This document shows positions 23,073-31,670 of a stretch of DNA of 44,445 bases, piece after piece (positions within the stretch are counted from its first letter, which is position 1; each line of letters starts with the position of its first letter). The stretch is from an uncultured Neomegalonema sp. (lineage in GTDB: Bacteria > Pseudomonadota > Alphaproteobacteria > Rhodobacterales > Rhodobacteraceae), in contig CALGNO010000028.1 of NCBI GenBank assembly GCA_937958625.1, forward strand, positions 1 through 44,445. The letters are read 5' to 3'. Below the pieces are notes generated by a model. That model saw only the letters and a program-made list of their open reading frames with translations. It was not told the DNA's origin and made no database searches. The position numbers and the translations under genes are program-made.

Positions 23073-24632
23073 TCACGCGACCGGTGGCAAGCGGATCGGA
23101 AACCGCGCCCTTACCTCGGCGTCGATCTCGGCGGGCAGGGCCGCCCGCGTCGGCATGGCCAGTATCTCGTGCTTTTTCGCAATGGCCCGCTGAATCAGAT
23201 CGGGTTTGCCGAGTTCCAGCCATTCCTTTGGCGAGGACCGGTCGCTCATATCGGGATAGAAATACTCGGTCTGCATCATGCTGAGGGTCTGGTCAGAGCC
23301 GAGATAATGCCCCGGCCCGCCGATGCAGACGGCCTTGATCCGCTCGATGTCGAGATTGTCGTCGGTGACCTCGATCCCGCGCACGCAGCGCAGGCATTGA
23401 CCCAGCATGTCGTTGTCGAGGATCAGCCCCTCCAACGAAAAACCCAGAAGCGAGGCGTACATCCCGGCGCTCTCATAGACCATATTCAGACCCGCGAGGC
23501 CCGCCATCACGCTGGTCACGCCATGTTCAGCCCCAGACTGCGCATCGGGAAACTTGGCATCGGCCATGCCCCCCGCCGCGCCGGTGGGAAGGTCGTAATG
23601 CCGCCCCATCTGCGCACAGGCCGCCGTCAACAGCGCCTGCTCCCCCGACCCGCCGCACATCGCCCCGGTACGCAAGTCGGATACGAAGGGCCATGTGCCA
23701 AAAATCGCGGGCGCGCCGGGCTGGATCGACTGGACATAGACTAAGCCAGCGAGGCATTCGGCCACCGCCTGCGCCACCGCTGCGGCCAAGGGCGCGGGGG
23801 CGGTTGCCCCGGCCTGACCCGCCGACAGCAACAGCACGGGCATTCCGGCGCGGATACAGGTCTCCATCACCTCGCAGGACTCGGTCGCAAATTTCAGCGG
23901 TGGCACCACAAAGCAGTTCGAGTTCGAAACGAAGGGCCGTGCCCGCCAAGCATCCTCGCCGCCCGCAATCAGGTGCAGCATCTCGATGGTTTCCTCGGCG
24001 AAGGAAACCTCGGTGAAGGACGTGCCGATATGCTTGGTCGTGGCCGACACCGACGCATAAACCGTGTTGAGGTCCATCTCGCGGTTATCGGTCAGGTCGC
24101 GGGCCACCATGCACCGCTGAAAGAAGTGCACGTTATCGAGATGGTCGGTGATCTTCGCGGCGGCGAAAAGGTCCGCGAGGGTGCTTTCGTCATACTCCCC
24201 GGTCTCGATATTCGCCACATGCACCGCCGCGCCCGCCGTGCCGTAGTGGACGCGGTGGCCGCCGGGATGCAGATCATGCTTCGGATCACGGCCATGCAAA
24301 GTCAGGTTGCGGTTGGCATCGCGCAGGGCCTTTTCGACCACTGCACGCGGAAAGCGGATGCGCTCGTCGTCTTCACTATAGACCGCGCCATAGGCTGTCA
24401 TCGCGGCAATGCCGCTTTCGGGAGCCAGCGACAGGCCGATTTCATCGAGGATTTGCAGCACCGCCTCATGGATGCGCAGGACTTCTGCATCGGTGAGCGG
24501 CTTGTAGCGCCCGCCGCTAAGGCCGGCCCGGATCGGTCGGGTCGCCTCGGGCAAGGGAGCGGCGCGCATCGCCTTGCGGGCCTCGCGGCCTCCGGCACGG
24601 CGGGTGGAGCGGATCGGGGTTTCGATATTCAT
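23073..24632 (-). CDS. MttB-superfamily (trimethylamine methyltransferase-like) protein
   Basis: A 519-residue corrinoid-dependent-methyltransferase superfamily protein. It has an N-terminal Arg-rich leader, then LTDAEVLRIHEAVLQILDEIGLSL and a TIM-barrel. There is no in-frame amber codon, so it is a non-pyrrolysine member; characterised non-Pyl members demethylate quaternary amines such as glycine betaine. The start at 24632 has AAGGA seven bases upstream; the open frame to 24749 lacks support. No corrinoid protein gene is nearby, although the enzyme would need one. It follows livF after a 380-base gap on the same strand. Confidence 0.9.
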   Translation of the reverse strand: MNIETPIRSTRRAGGREARKAMRAAPLPEATRPIRAGLSGGRYKPLTDAEVLRIHEAVLQILDEIGLSLAPESGIAAMTAYGAVYSEDDERIRFPRAVVEKALRDANRNLTLHGRDPKHDLHPGGHRVHYGTAGAAVHVANIETGEYDESTLADLFAAAKITDHLDNVHFFQRCMVARDLTDNREMDLNTVYASVSATTKHIGTSFTEVSFAEETIEMLHLIAGGEDAWRARPFVSNSNCFVVPPLKFATESCEVMETCIRAGMPVLLLSAGQAGATAPAPLAAAVAQAVAECLAGLVYVQSIQPGAPAIFGTWPFVSDLRTGAMCGGSGEQALLTAACAQMGRHYDLPTGAAGGMADAKFPDAQSGAEHGVTSVMAGLAGLNMVYESAGMYASLLGFSLEGLILDNDMLGQCLRCVRGIEVTDDNLDIERIKAVCIGGPGHYLGSDQTLSMMQTEYFYPDMSDRSSPKEWLELGKPDLIQRAIAKKHEILAMPTRAALPAEIDAEVRARFPIRLPPVA

Positions 24633-25012
24633 GGGCTGTCCTTTTCTGAAGCGGGGCGGGCGTTCAGAAAGGGACGGGCGGAGCCTGTCTCGGATGCGAC
24701 GGGGCCTCGGCAGAAAGCGTGGGACGCAGGGCGGCGATGCGCGGAACATAGCGCAGAAAAGTTATCCTGGTCGGGGCCTTACGCATCTTGCCTCACGCTA
24801 CGGCTACGCCAGAAGCGTGGCAGAGGGGGTTGGGGCTGGCAAGGTCTGGAAACGACAGGAATGTCGCGAATGAGCTATTTCTACAACGGCAGTATTGCCC
24901 GTAGGGAGCAAGCGACGACCGCGGGTGGTGCTGCGCGCCAAGGGGGCGGTCGTTGCACTTTGGCGCGATGCGCTTCCCATCTCACCTTGTTGCGCCGCAA
25001 AAAATCGAGCAG
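24633..25012. other. 380-base intergenic gap between livF and the MttB-like gene
   Basis: No convincing gene is seen. A minus-strand frame (from 25361 to 24804) crosses it but is the shadow of livF. A six-base-pair inverted repeat (CACGCT 24794-24799 with AGCGTG 24814-24819) is the only structure noted. A promoter for the MttB-like gene would be expected here but none is clear by eye. Confidence 0.5.
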
Positions 25013-25852
25013 CTATCCAAGCCACCGCTTGCGACGCCGGTACGAACGCACGTTGCGATAGGACTTGCGGCCCTCGTCGCCCATGCCGAGGTAGAATTCT
25101 TTCACATCTGGGTTCTCGCGTAGGGCTGCGGCTTCGCCGTCCATCACCACGCGGCCTGACTCCAAAATATAGCCGTAATGGGCGTAACGCAGCGCGACAT
25201 TGGTGTTTTGCTCGGCGAGCAGGAAGGACACGCCCTCCTTCTCGTTCAGGTCTTTGACGATGCCGAAAATCTCTTCGACCAGTTGCGGGGCGAGGCCCAT
25301 GGACGGCTCGTCCAGCAACACGGTTTCGGGGCGGGACATGAGCGCGCGGCCAATGGCGCACATCTGTTGCTCGCCGCCCGAGGTATAGCCCGCCTGGGAC
25401 TTGCGCCGTTCGCGCAGGCGCGGGAAATAATTGTAGACCATCTCAAGATCATCGGCGACCGCCCCGCGACCGTCGCGCCGGGTATAGGCCCCGGTCATCA
25501 GGTTTTCTTCGATGGTCAGGTGCTCGAAACAGTGGCGGCCTTCCATCACCTGAATGACGCCCTTCTTGACCAGATCGGCGGGCATCAGATCGGCGATTTT
25601 CTCGCCGCGATAGGTGATCGAGCCTTTGGTGACTTCGCCGCGCTCGGAATGCAGCAGGTTCGAGATCGCCTTGAGCGTCGTGGTCTTGCCCGCGCCGTTC
25701 CCGCCCAGCAACGCGGTGATCCCGCCCTTGGGCACCGACAGGCTGACGCCCTTCAGCACCAGAATGACGTGGTTATAGATCACCTCGATATTGCTAACCG
25801 AAAGCAGCGCGTCTTCGGGGGCCGTTTCGGCAGCGGGGGCGGTATCGAGCAT
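25013..25852 (-). CDS. livF: Branched-chain amino acid-type ABC transporter, ATP-binding protein LivF
   Basis: One of the two ATPases of a HAAT-family importer. The 279 residues include Walker A GGNGAGKT at 50-57, the signature TSGGEQQMCAIGRALM and Walker B VLLDEPSMGLAP. The protein ends with a basic tail (KSYRNVRSYRRRKRW) longer than in typical LivF, shared with LivF proteins associated with acyl-CoA-synthetase-linked clusters. It is the last transporter gene; a 108-base palindromic repeat lies between it and livK. The name livF is by family; the substrate may be another compound. Confidence 0.93.
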   Translation of the reverse strand: MLDTAPAAETAPEDALLSVSNIEVIYNHVILVLKGVSLSVPKGGITALLGGNGAGKTTTLKAISNLLHSERGEVTKGSITYRGEKIADLMPADLVKKGVIQVMEGRHCFEHLTIEENLMTGAYTRRDGRGAVADDLEMVYNYFPRLRERRKSQAGYTSGGEQQMCAIGRALMSRPETVLLDEPSMGLAPQLVEEIFGIVKDLNEKEGVSFLLAEQNTNVALRYAHYGYILESGRVVMDGEAAALRENPDVKEFYLGMGDEGRKSYRNVRSYRRRKRWLG

Positions 25853-25891
25853 GAGTTTTCCTCGAAAAGCAGGCGCTTCGGGAGAATGTCT

Positions 25892-25999
25892 TCACCCTTC
25901 GAGACGCGCGTTGCACGCGCTCCTCAGGGTGAGGTCAGTGCTTTGCAGCAAGAACCGGCCTCACCCTGAGGAGGCCCGAAGGGCCATCTCGAAGGGTGA
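25892..25999. repeat. Long inverted repeat (REP-like) between livK and livF
   Basis: Left arm TCACCCTTCGAGAC plus CTCCTCAGGGTGAGG (25892-25934) and right arm CCTCACCCTGAGGAG plus ATCTCGAAGGGTGA (25959-25999) form an imperfect long hairpin. Repeats of this look are scattered in many alphaproteobacterial genomes. It is untranslated and could protect or end mRNA between livK and livF. Confidence 0.8.
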
Positions 26000-26005
26000 C
26001 TGAGC

Positions 26006-26043
26006 GCGGCCCCGGACGGCCCTCTTCAGGCTTCCGGGGCCGC
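26006..26043 (-). terminator. GC-rich hairpin after livK
   Basis: A perfect 10-base-pair inverted repeat, GCGGCCCCGG at 26006-26015 with CCGGGGCCGC at 26034-26043, begins eight bases after the livK stop. It is not followed by a U-run, so it may attenuate or stabilise the livK message rather than fully terminate it. Higher livK than livF expression is common in such operons. Confidence 0.5.
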
Positions 26044-26050
26044 ACGTGGA

Positions 26051-27337
26051 TTAACTACAGCTTTCTTCGATCCCGTTCTCGGCTGCATAGGCGGCGGAGT
26101 CCTCGTCGATCAGCGGCTGAACCACTTCCATGTCGGATTCGGAATAGTCGCTGATGACATTCCACTTGCCCGCTTCGGCATCCCACTGATTGACCGAGAC
26201 AAGACCCGGACCGCCGTGGTTTTCGCAGGACACCTTGAAGGACGGACCGAAATTCGGCATTCCGAGTTCGGCCATCTTCTCCTCGGTCATCTCAAGGGCT
26301 TCCATGCCGTCGCGCATCTGCTGCGGCGTGATTTCCTTGGTGTCGTGGATCGCCTGCGCGTTTTTCGCCGCTTCGACCGCCAGCATCGCGGCATAGACGC
26401 CCCGGTTATAGAGCACCGTGCCCGCCTGATCGCCCGCGCCCGCTGCCTTGCCGGCGTCATAGACGTGCTCTTTGAGGTCGTCATAGAGCGGGTAGTCATC
26501 GCCGACGCCGTGGAAGTTCAGCGCCTTATAGCCGTTGGCCTTCGCGCCGACCGGGCGGACGTCGTTCTCGGACCCCGACCACCAGATGCCGATGAAGTTT
26601 TCCATCGGATAGCGAATATTCGCCGCCTCCTGAATCGCCGTCGCGTTCATCACGCCCCAGCCGTACATGGCGACATAATCGGGACGCTCGCGGCGGATGG
26701 TGAGCCACTGGGATTTCTGCTCCTGACCCGGATGGTCGACAGCCAGCAGTTTCAGTTCGAAGCCGTGCTTTTCAGACAGCTCCTCCAGCGTGCGGATCGG
26801 CTCCTTGCCGTAGGCGGAGTTGTGATAGACCAGCGCGAGGGTCTTGCCTTTCACGTCGCCGTCATTCTCTTCCAGCATGTGGTTCACGATGGCCGAGGCG
26901 CCGTTCCAATAGTTTGCCGGATAGTTGAAGACGTTGTTGAAGACCTTGCCGTTCGCTGCCGAGGTCCGGCCATAACCCATCGTGTGCAGGGGGATGCCGT
27001 CGGCGGCGGTTTTTGGGATCAACTGATAAGTAATCCCGGTCGAAAGCGGTTGATAGACCAGCGAGCCTTCACCCTTGGTGGACTCGTAGCACTCGACGCC
27101 CTTTTCGGTGTTGTAGCCGGTCTCACATTCGATCAGTCGGATCGGTACACCGCCGATGCCGCCATCGCGCTCGTTGATCAGCGTGAAATAATCGGCATAG
27201 CCATCGGCGAAGGGGATGCCGTTGGCGGCATAGGGGCCGGTGCGATAGCTGAGGGACGGGAACACCATATCGGCCAGGGCCGGTGATGCACCGAGGATCG
27301 CCGCGAGGGCGACGGCAGTTGCGGTCTTCAGTTTCAT
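26051..27337 (-). CDS. ABC transporter substrate-binding protein, LivK/AmiC type
   Basis: Periplasmic binding protein that captures the transported ligand. The 428 residues start with a Sec signal peptide (MKLKTATAVALAAILGASPALA|D) and adopt the type I periplasmic binding fold (Peripla_BP_6), with segments such as YRTGPYAANGIPFADGYADYF and GKTLALVYHNSAYGKEPIRTLEEL. It is longer than LIV-binding proteins (about 345-370) and belongs to the larger subgroup found with acyl-CoA ligase genes. The C-terminus ends with a Cys (EESCS) that may pair with another Cys. Ligand unknown. Confidence 0.92.
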   Translation of the reverse strand: MKLKTATAVALAAILGASPALADMVFPSLSYRTGPYAANGIPFADGYADYFTLINERDGGIGGVPIRLIECETGYNTEKGVECYESTKGEGSLVYQPLSTGITYQLIPKTAADGIPLHTMGYGRTSAANGKVFNNVFNYPANYWNGASAIVNHMLEENDGDVKGKTLALVYHNSAYGKEPIRTLEELSEKHGFELKLLAVDHPGQEQKSQWLTIRRERPDYVAMYGWGVMNATAIQEAANIRYPMENFIGIWWSGSENDVRPVGAKANGYKALNFHGVGDDYPLYDDLKEHVYDAGKAAGAGDQAGTVLYNRGVYAAMLAVEAAKNAQAIHDTKEITPQQMRDGMEALEMTEEKMAELGMPNFGPSFKVSCENHGGPGLVSVNQWDAEAGKWNVISDYSESDMEVVQPLIDEDSAAYAAENGIEESCS

Positions 27338-27397
27338 AGTCTCTCTCCCATTTGGTTCGTTTCGCCGTCTTATGCGGCGGATTCGTGTGACCGTATC

Positions 27398-28525
27398 CTA
27401 GTGGGGAAACGGCCAGAGTCTCAGCTTTTCCTTGATGACCCGCCAGAGCTGCGCAAGGCCATGCGGCTCGGCGATCAGGAAAACGATAATCAACGCGCCG
27501 ACGATGGCGAACTCAAGATGCGCCGCGATATCCGTGGCCCAGCCGAGTTGCCCGACCAGCACGTTCTTCAGCAGCACGGGCAGCAGCACCATAAACGCTG
27601 CCCCGGCAAAACTGCCAAAGATCGACCCCAGCCCGCCGATGATAATCATAAAGAGGACGAGGAAGGATTTCTGGATGCCATAGACCTCGCCCACTTCGAC
27701 CGCGCCGAGATAAACCGCAAAGAGCAGCGCACCGGCGATGCCGATATAGAACGAGCTGATGGCAAAGGCGGTCAGTTTGGCCTTCATCGGATTCACGCCA
27801 ATGATCTCGGCGGCGATGTCCATATCGCGGATCGCCATCCAGCTTCGCCCCAGATGCCCGCGGGTCAGGTTTCGGGCGACGAGCGCCAGCACGACGACAA
27901 AGACAAGACAGAAAAGGTATGTCGCCCAAGGCTCGGTACTCGGCCCGGTAATCGCTTGCCCGAACAACAATCGTTCGGGCGCGGTGATCTGGCCCGAGGC
28001 GGAATAGTTGTAGGTCCAGGACCACTTGTTAAACAGCCAGACCAGAAAGAACTGTGCCGCCAGGGTTGCCACCGCGAGGTAGAATCCCTTGATCCTCAGA
28101 CTGGGCAACCCGAACAGGATGCCCACAAGGGCCGTGGTGAAACCGCCCAATATCACCGAGAAAAAGATATTCAGCGGCGGCAGGGCATACTGGATCGACT
28201 CGCCGTTCTCGCCAAAGGGCAGCCAGATATCCATGCCGGTCATGAACTTGTAGCAGGAATAGGCCCCCACGGCCATGAACCCGCCCGACCCCAACGACAC
28301 CTGCCCACAATACCCGGTCAGGATGTTCAGCCCGATGGCGGCAATCGAATAGATCAGGAAGGGCAGGACGATGGCCTTGACCCAATAGTCATTGAGCAAA
28401 AACGGCACCAGCGCAAACGCGATCAGCAGCACAGCGTAATAGCGATAGCGGTCAAAGGCGATAGGGAAGGTCTGGCCATCGGCCTTGTAGCTGGTCTTGA
28501 AATCTCCGACCTCGCGATACAGCAT
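27398..28525 (-). CDS. livM: Branched-chain amino acid-type ABC transporter permease LivM
   Basis: Inner-membrane permease of the importer, 375 residues with about ten hydrophobic segments. Recognisable blocks are the YSIAAIGLNILTGYCGQVSLG start of the transport domain, LPSLRIKGFYLAVATLAAQFF, and the cytoplasmic EAA-like loop GRSWMAIRDMDIAAEIIGVNPMKAKLTAFAISSFYIG that contacts the ATPase. Its ATG overlaps the stop of the small membrane protein gene. Sixty bases separate it from livK. Confidence 0.95.
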   Translation of the reverse strand: MLYREVGDFKTSYKADGQTFPIAFDRYRYYAVLLIAFALVPFLLNDYWVKAIVLPFLIYSIAAIGLNILTGYCGQVSLGSGGFMAVGAYSCYKFMTGMDIWLPFGENGESIQYALPPLNIFFSVILGGFTTALVGILFGLPSLRIKGFYLAVATLAAQFFLVWLFNKWSWTYNYSASGQITAPERLLFGQAITGPSTEPWATYLFCLVFVVVLALVARNLTRGHLGRSWMAIRDMDIAAEIIGVNPMKAKLTAFAISSFYIGIAGALLFAVYLGAVEVGEVYGIQKSFLVLFMIIIGGLGSIFGSFAGAAFMVLLPVLLKNVLVGQLGWATDIAAHLEFAIVGALIIVFLIAEPHGLAQLWRVIKEKLRLWPFPH

Positions 28526-28893
28526 CAGGCCGCCTCCCCCGGCCCTGCGGCCTCTTCCTGTTGGTTGATGTAGATGATGAGCGCCGCGAGCGCGATCATC
28601 GGTGCGCCGATGGCCATCTTCTCACCGAAGGGGCCGCGCAGGGCGTAGAAGGCGATGCCCATCAGGAAGACAATCGCGAGATAAAAGGCGTGCCGCTTTG
28701 GCCGCTCGTCCCGGTGCCAGTGTCGCCAGAGCGTCAGGCCGCTGGTAAAGAACGCGACGGTATAGGCCGCAATGAGCAGGAAGCCCTCGAAGCTGAGCCC
28801 ACCAACACTCCAAACCGTCGACATGAAGATGCCGAGCCAGAAACCGACATAGAGGACGAGCAGAAACCCGATGATGTAGATCACGCTACGCAT
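28525..28893 (-). CDS. Small four-helix membrane protein between livH and livM
   Basis: A 122-residue protein with about four transmembrane helices (near 5-27, 33-52, 65-85 and 93-112) and a soluble Glu/Gly-rich tail. A basic HWHRDERPKRHAF loop separates helices two and three. I do not recognise a family. It overlaps livM by one base, so it is translated with the permease; an accessory transporter subunit is possible but unproven. The start MRSVIYIIG resembles by chance, or by common ancestry, the start of the microprotein at 1236. Confidence 0.75.
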   Translation of the reverse strand: MRSVIYIIGFLLVLYVGFWLGIFMSTVWSVGGLSFEGFLLIAAYTVAFFTSGLTLWRHWHRDERPKRHAFYLAIVFLMGIAFYALRGPFGEKMAIGAPMIALAALIIYINQQEEAAGPGEAA

Positions 28894-28910
28894 CTGAGAT
28901 CCCCATCGCA

Positions 28911-29032
28911 GTCATCCCCGCGAAAGCGGAAATCCATGTATCTGCTTGTGAGAACGCTTGGCCCTGGCGTGACGACCTACCGACAGCTTTGATTCTGCCG
29001 CCAGAATAGACTCCCGCCTTCGCGGGAGTGAC
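28911..29032. repeat. Palindromic dispersed-type repeat between livH and the small membrane protein gene
   Basis: Left part GTCATCCCCGCGAAAGCGG (28911-28929) and right part GACTCCCGCCTTCGCGGGAGTGAC (29009-29032) form mirror copies; the latter includes a seven-base hairpin CTCCCGC/GCGGGAG. Inside sits another hairpin, ATTCTG (28992-28997) with CAGAAT (29002-29007). The pattern matches a class of extragenic repeats common in alphaproteobacteria. Confidence 0.7.
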
Positions 29033-29055
29033 ACCGTACTTGTGGTCCCGCATCA

Positions 29056-30054
29056 TCACACCCTCTCGATGATCTTCTCGCCGAACAGACCTTGGGGCCG
29101 GAAGACGAGGAAAAGGAGAGCGAGCATGTAGGCGAACCAGTTCTCCGTCGCGCCGCCAAGGAAGGGCGCGCCGATCAGGAATTCGAACATCTTTTCGCCG
29201 ACCCCGATGATCAGACCGCCGACAATCGCCCCCGGAATCGAGGTGAACCCGCCGAGCATCAGCACCGGCAATGCTTTCAGCGCAATGAGGGACAGCGAGA
29301 ACTGCACCCCCGATTTCGCGCCCCACATGGCCCCGGCGACCAGCGCCACGAACCCGGCAATCGACCAGACGATCACCCAGATCGTGCGCAGGGAGATACC
29401 CACCGACAGCGCCGCCTGATGGTCATCGGCCACCGCGCGCAGGGCGCGGCCCGTCTTGGTGTATTGCGAAAAGAGCACCAGCGCCGTGACCAGTGCAATG
29501 GCAATCACGGTGGCATAGATGTCGAGGGTATCGAGATAAAACCCGAAGAAATCCTCGCCGCCCAGCCCCGCCGTTGCCTCCTCGACCCAAATATTGCCGC
29601 CTTGCGGGATGCCGATATCGAGGGTCTTGATCTCCGACCCCCACATCAGATCGCCGAACCCCTCCATGAAATAGGCCAGCCCGATCGTGGCCATGAACAG
29701 GATGATCGGTTCCTGATTGACGAGGTGCTTGAGGACCAGCTTCTCCACCAGAATGGCGAAGACGATCATTATCAGAATGGTGAGAAGAATCGCGAATACG
29801 GTGGGGATATTCCAGCCAAAGTGATGGACCTCGGTTCCAAAGACCGCATTGATCAGATGCGAAAACGGGACCAGCCCGGTCTGCAAGCCCACAAGGGTCT
29901 GCGCCGCGAACAGCGCCATGACCCCTTGGGCATAGTTGAAGATGCCCGACGCCTTGAAGATCAGAACGAAGCCAAGGGCCACGAGGGAATACATCACCCC
30001 GGCCATCAGCCCGTTCATGAAGACCTCGACCCCGAAGAAGAAACTAGCGGACAT
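29056..30054 (-). CDS. livH: Branched-chain amino acid-type ABC transporter permease LivH
   Basis: Second permease, 332 residues, about eight to nine helices. Signatures: NGLMAGVMYSLVALGFVLIFKASGIFNYAQGVMALF at the start, the loop GRALRAVADDHQAALSVGISLRTIWVIVWSIAGFVALVAG that contacts the ATPase, and GGFTSIPGAIVGGLIIGVGEKM at the end. The start at 30054 is chosen because a GGGAGGG ribosome site precedes it by six bases; the longer frame to 30075 would include that site. A 100-base palindromic repeat lies between it and livG. Confidence 0.95.
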   Translation of the reverse strand: MSASFFFGVEVFMNGLMAGVMYSLVALGFVLIFKASGIFNYAQGVMALFAAQTLVGLQTGLVPFSHLINAVFGTEVHHFGWNIPTVFAILLTILIMIVFAILVEKLVLKHLVNQEPIILFMATIGLAYFMEGFGDLMWGSEIKTLDIGIPQGGNIWVEEATAGLGGEDFFGFYLDTLDIYATVIAIALVTALVLFSQYTKTGRALRAVADDHQAALSVGISLRTIWVIVWSIAGFVALVAGAMWGAKSGVQFSLSLIALKALPVLMLGGFTSIPGAIVGGLIIGVGEKMFEFLIGAPFLGGATENWFAYMLALLFLVFRPQGLFGEKIIERV

Positions 30055-30096
30055 GGGCGGCCCTCCCAAAAACATGGCGCGAAGCGACCTGCGACT

Positions 30097-30209
30097 CCCT
30101 CTCCCCGTGGGAGAGGGTCGGGGTGAGGGCGGGTGACGCGACGCATCGGGCGTCGTCTATTGCGGATAGACCCTCACCCAACCCTCTCCCACTGGGAGAG
30201 GGTTTTTTT
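30097..30209. repeat. Compound palindromic repeat between livG and livH
   Basis: CCCTCTCCCC-GGGAGAGGG and the mirrored CCCTCTCCCACTGGGAGAGGG flank CGGGGTGAGGG and CCCTCACCCAAC halves, giving nested and overall symmetry. The plus strand ends in seven Ts (30203-30209) after the right hairpin, like a terminator, but no plus-strand gene ends here. It is a known type of extragenic repeat in alphaproteobacteria. Confidence 0.8.
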
Positions 30210-30218
30210 GTCCACACA

Positions 30219-31061
30219 TCAATCATGGCTGACCCCCAGATAGGCGTCGATGACCTGTTGGTTGTTACGCACTTCATCGGGGGTGCCGTCGCCGATCTTT
30301 GCGCCGTAGTCCATCACGACGACGCGGTCGGAGATGTCCATGACGACCCCCATATCGTGTTCGATCAGGGCAATGGTGGTGCCGAATTCGTCGTTCACGT
30401 CGAGGATAAAGCGGCTCATGTCCTCTTTTTCCTCGACATTCATTCCGGCCATCGGCTCGTCGAGCAACAAGAGCGACGGCTCGGCCACCAGCGCGCGGCC
30501 CAGCTCGACCCGCTTTTGCAGGCCGTAGGGGAGGCTACCGACCGGGGCCTTGCGGATGGCCTGAATCTCCAGAAAATCAATGATGCGTTCGGCTTTCTCG
30601 CGCTGTTCGATCTCTTCGCGCTCGGCGCGGCCCTTCCAGAAGGCTTGCGCGAGAATACCGGATTTCATGTGGGTCAGGCGGCCCGTCATGATGTTGTCGA
30701 GGGTCGTCATGCCCTTGAACAGGGCGATGTTCTGGAAGGTGCGGGCGATGCCCTGGCGGGCGATTTCGTAGGGTTTCATTGGCGGGCGCTTTTCGCCGCG
30801 ATACCAGATTTCGCCCTCCTGCGGATGGTAGAATCCGCTGATGACGTTGAGCATCGAAGACTTGCCGGCACCGTTTGGCCCGATGATCGCCCGTACCTCG
30901 CCCTCGCGGATGTCGAACGAGATGTCCTTGATTGCCGTCACGCCGCCAAAGCGCAGGGTGATGTTCTTCATCTCCATCACCACATCGCCGATCTTGCGAC
31001 CGTCTTCGGTGGTGTAGGGTTGGTATGGCGTGGGGATATCGATTGTTGAGACGTCTGTCAT
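30219..31061 (-). CDS. livG: Branched-chain amino acid-type ABC transporter, ATP-binding protein LivG
   Basis: Second ATPase of the importer, 280 residues. It has Walker A GPNGAGKSS at 61-69, an ABC-signature-like LPYGLQKRVELGRALV, and Walker B LLLLDEPMAGMN. The N-terminus (about 25 residues before MEMKNITLRFGGV) is longer than in classical LivG, another feature of the acyl-CoA-ligase-linked group. The ATG overlaps the stop of the preceding exported-protein gene. Confidence 0.94.
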   Translation of the reverse strand: MTDVSTIDIPTPYQPYTTEDGRKIGDVVMEMKNITLRFGGVTAIKDISFDIREGEVRAIIGPNGAGKSSMLNVISGFYHPQEGEIWYRGEKRPPMKPYEIARQGIARTFQNIALFKGMTTLDNIMTGRLTHMKSGILAQAFWKGRAEREEIEQREKAERIIDFLEIQAIRKAPVGSLPYGLQKRVELGRALVAEPSLLLLDEPMAGMNVEEKEDMSRFILDVNDEFGTTIALIEHDMGVVMDISDRVVVMDYGAKIGDGTPDEVRNNQQVIDAYLGVSHD

Positions 31062-31606
31062 TTACAAGCCTGCTCCCCTTGAAATGCGGTTCTATCGTGT
31101 TCAGCGACCATTAACGCAATACTCTCGCGCAAAGGCGGGTATGTATTGAACATGTGCACCGATAGCAGTTTCTCGCGCCGCATTCGCGATGGCGAGCCGT
31201 AAGGGCGAAAAAACTCGGCACGCAAAAAATTACAATATTTCGCTTCGTTATACTCAAGATTACCCATCCATTCCGAAATCAACGGCTTTATCTCAAAAGT
31301 ATAAAGTGCAGTATTATTATCCCTGAATGTGATCGTGCAGACATAATTGCCACCTTGGTTTTTAAGGGTAAAGTCTACTCCCGTATCGATATCTACAAAC
31401 CGCTTATTTTCGGATGCGAAGCCCTCTTCATCCAAAGACGTCAGACCTGACATATCCGGCTTGAGTGAACGCGCCATCGGGTTGAGGCATCTGGCCTCGA
31501 AGACCTCCCAAAGTCCCGCGCCGGTCATCGCAGCGGCAGGTTGTGATTTGTAGCCAATGAAGGCAACCGCAGGAATTAACGCGAGCAGCATGTGCCTGAC
31601 TTTCAT
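31058..31606 (-). CDS. Exported protein of unknown function, translationally coupled to livG
   Basis: A 182-residue protein with a signal peptide (MKVRHMLLALIPAVAFIGY, cleavage near AAA|MTGA). The mature part has four cysteines, in ARCLNPM, NYVCTITF, KYCNFLRAEFF and the terminal ACK. The residue and codon use is more AT-rich than the flanking genes, which suggests a recent insertion in the operon. Its last codon overlaps the livG start (ATGA), so it is read in the same operon. No family is recognised. It could be an accessory periplasmic protein or simply a passenger. Confidence 0.72.
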   Translation of the reverse strand: MKVRHMLLALIPAVAFIGYKSQPAAAMTGAGLWEVFEARCLNPMARSLKPDMSGLTSLDEEGFASENKRFVDIDTGVDFTLKNQGGNYVCTITFRDNNTALYTFEIKPLISEWMGNLEYNEAKYCNFLRAEFFRPYGSPSRMRREKLLSVHMFNTYPPLRESIALMVAEHDRTAFQGEQACK

Positions 31607-31670
31607 GCAACCAAGCCTCTCGCTCGGACGTCACCCTTTGGATGGAGACGGGCGTGCGCAGCACGACCAC

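Noticed and set aside
23073-24632. Pyrrolysine-containing MttB
   Set aside because: The frame has no internal amber codon and no pyl genes are nearby, so it is a non-pyrrolysine member.
24804-25361. Minus-strand open frame across the livF/MttB-like gap
   Set aside because: Its first two thirds overlap livF in another frame, and the remainder has no motif or ribosome site.
28525-28893. Possible relation of the small liv membrane protein to the 24-residue microproteins through a shared MRxxIYIIG start
   Set aside because: The similarity covers only about nine hydrophobic residues at the start of a transmembrane helix and can easily arise by chance.
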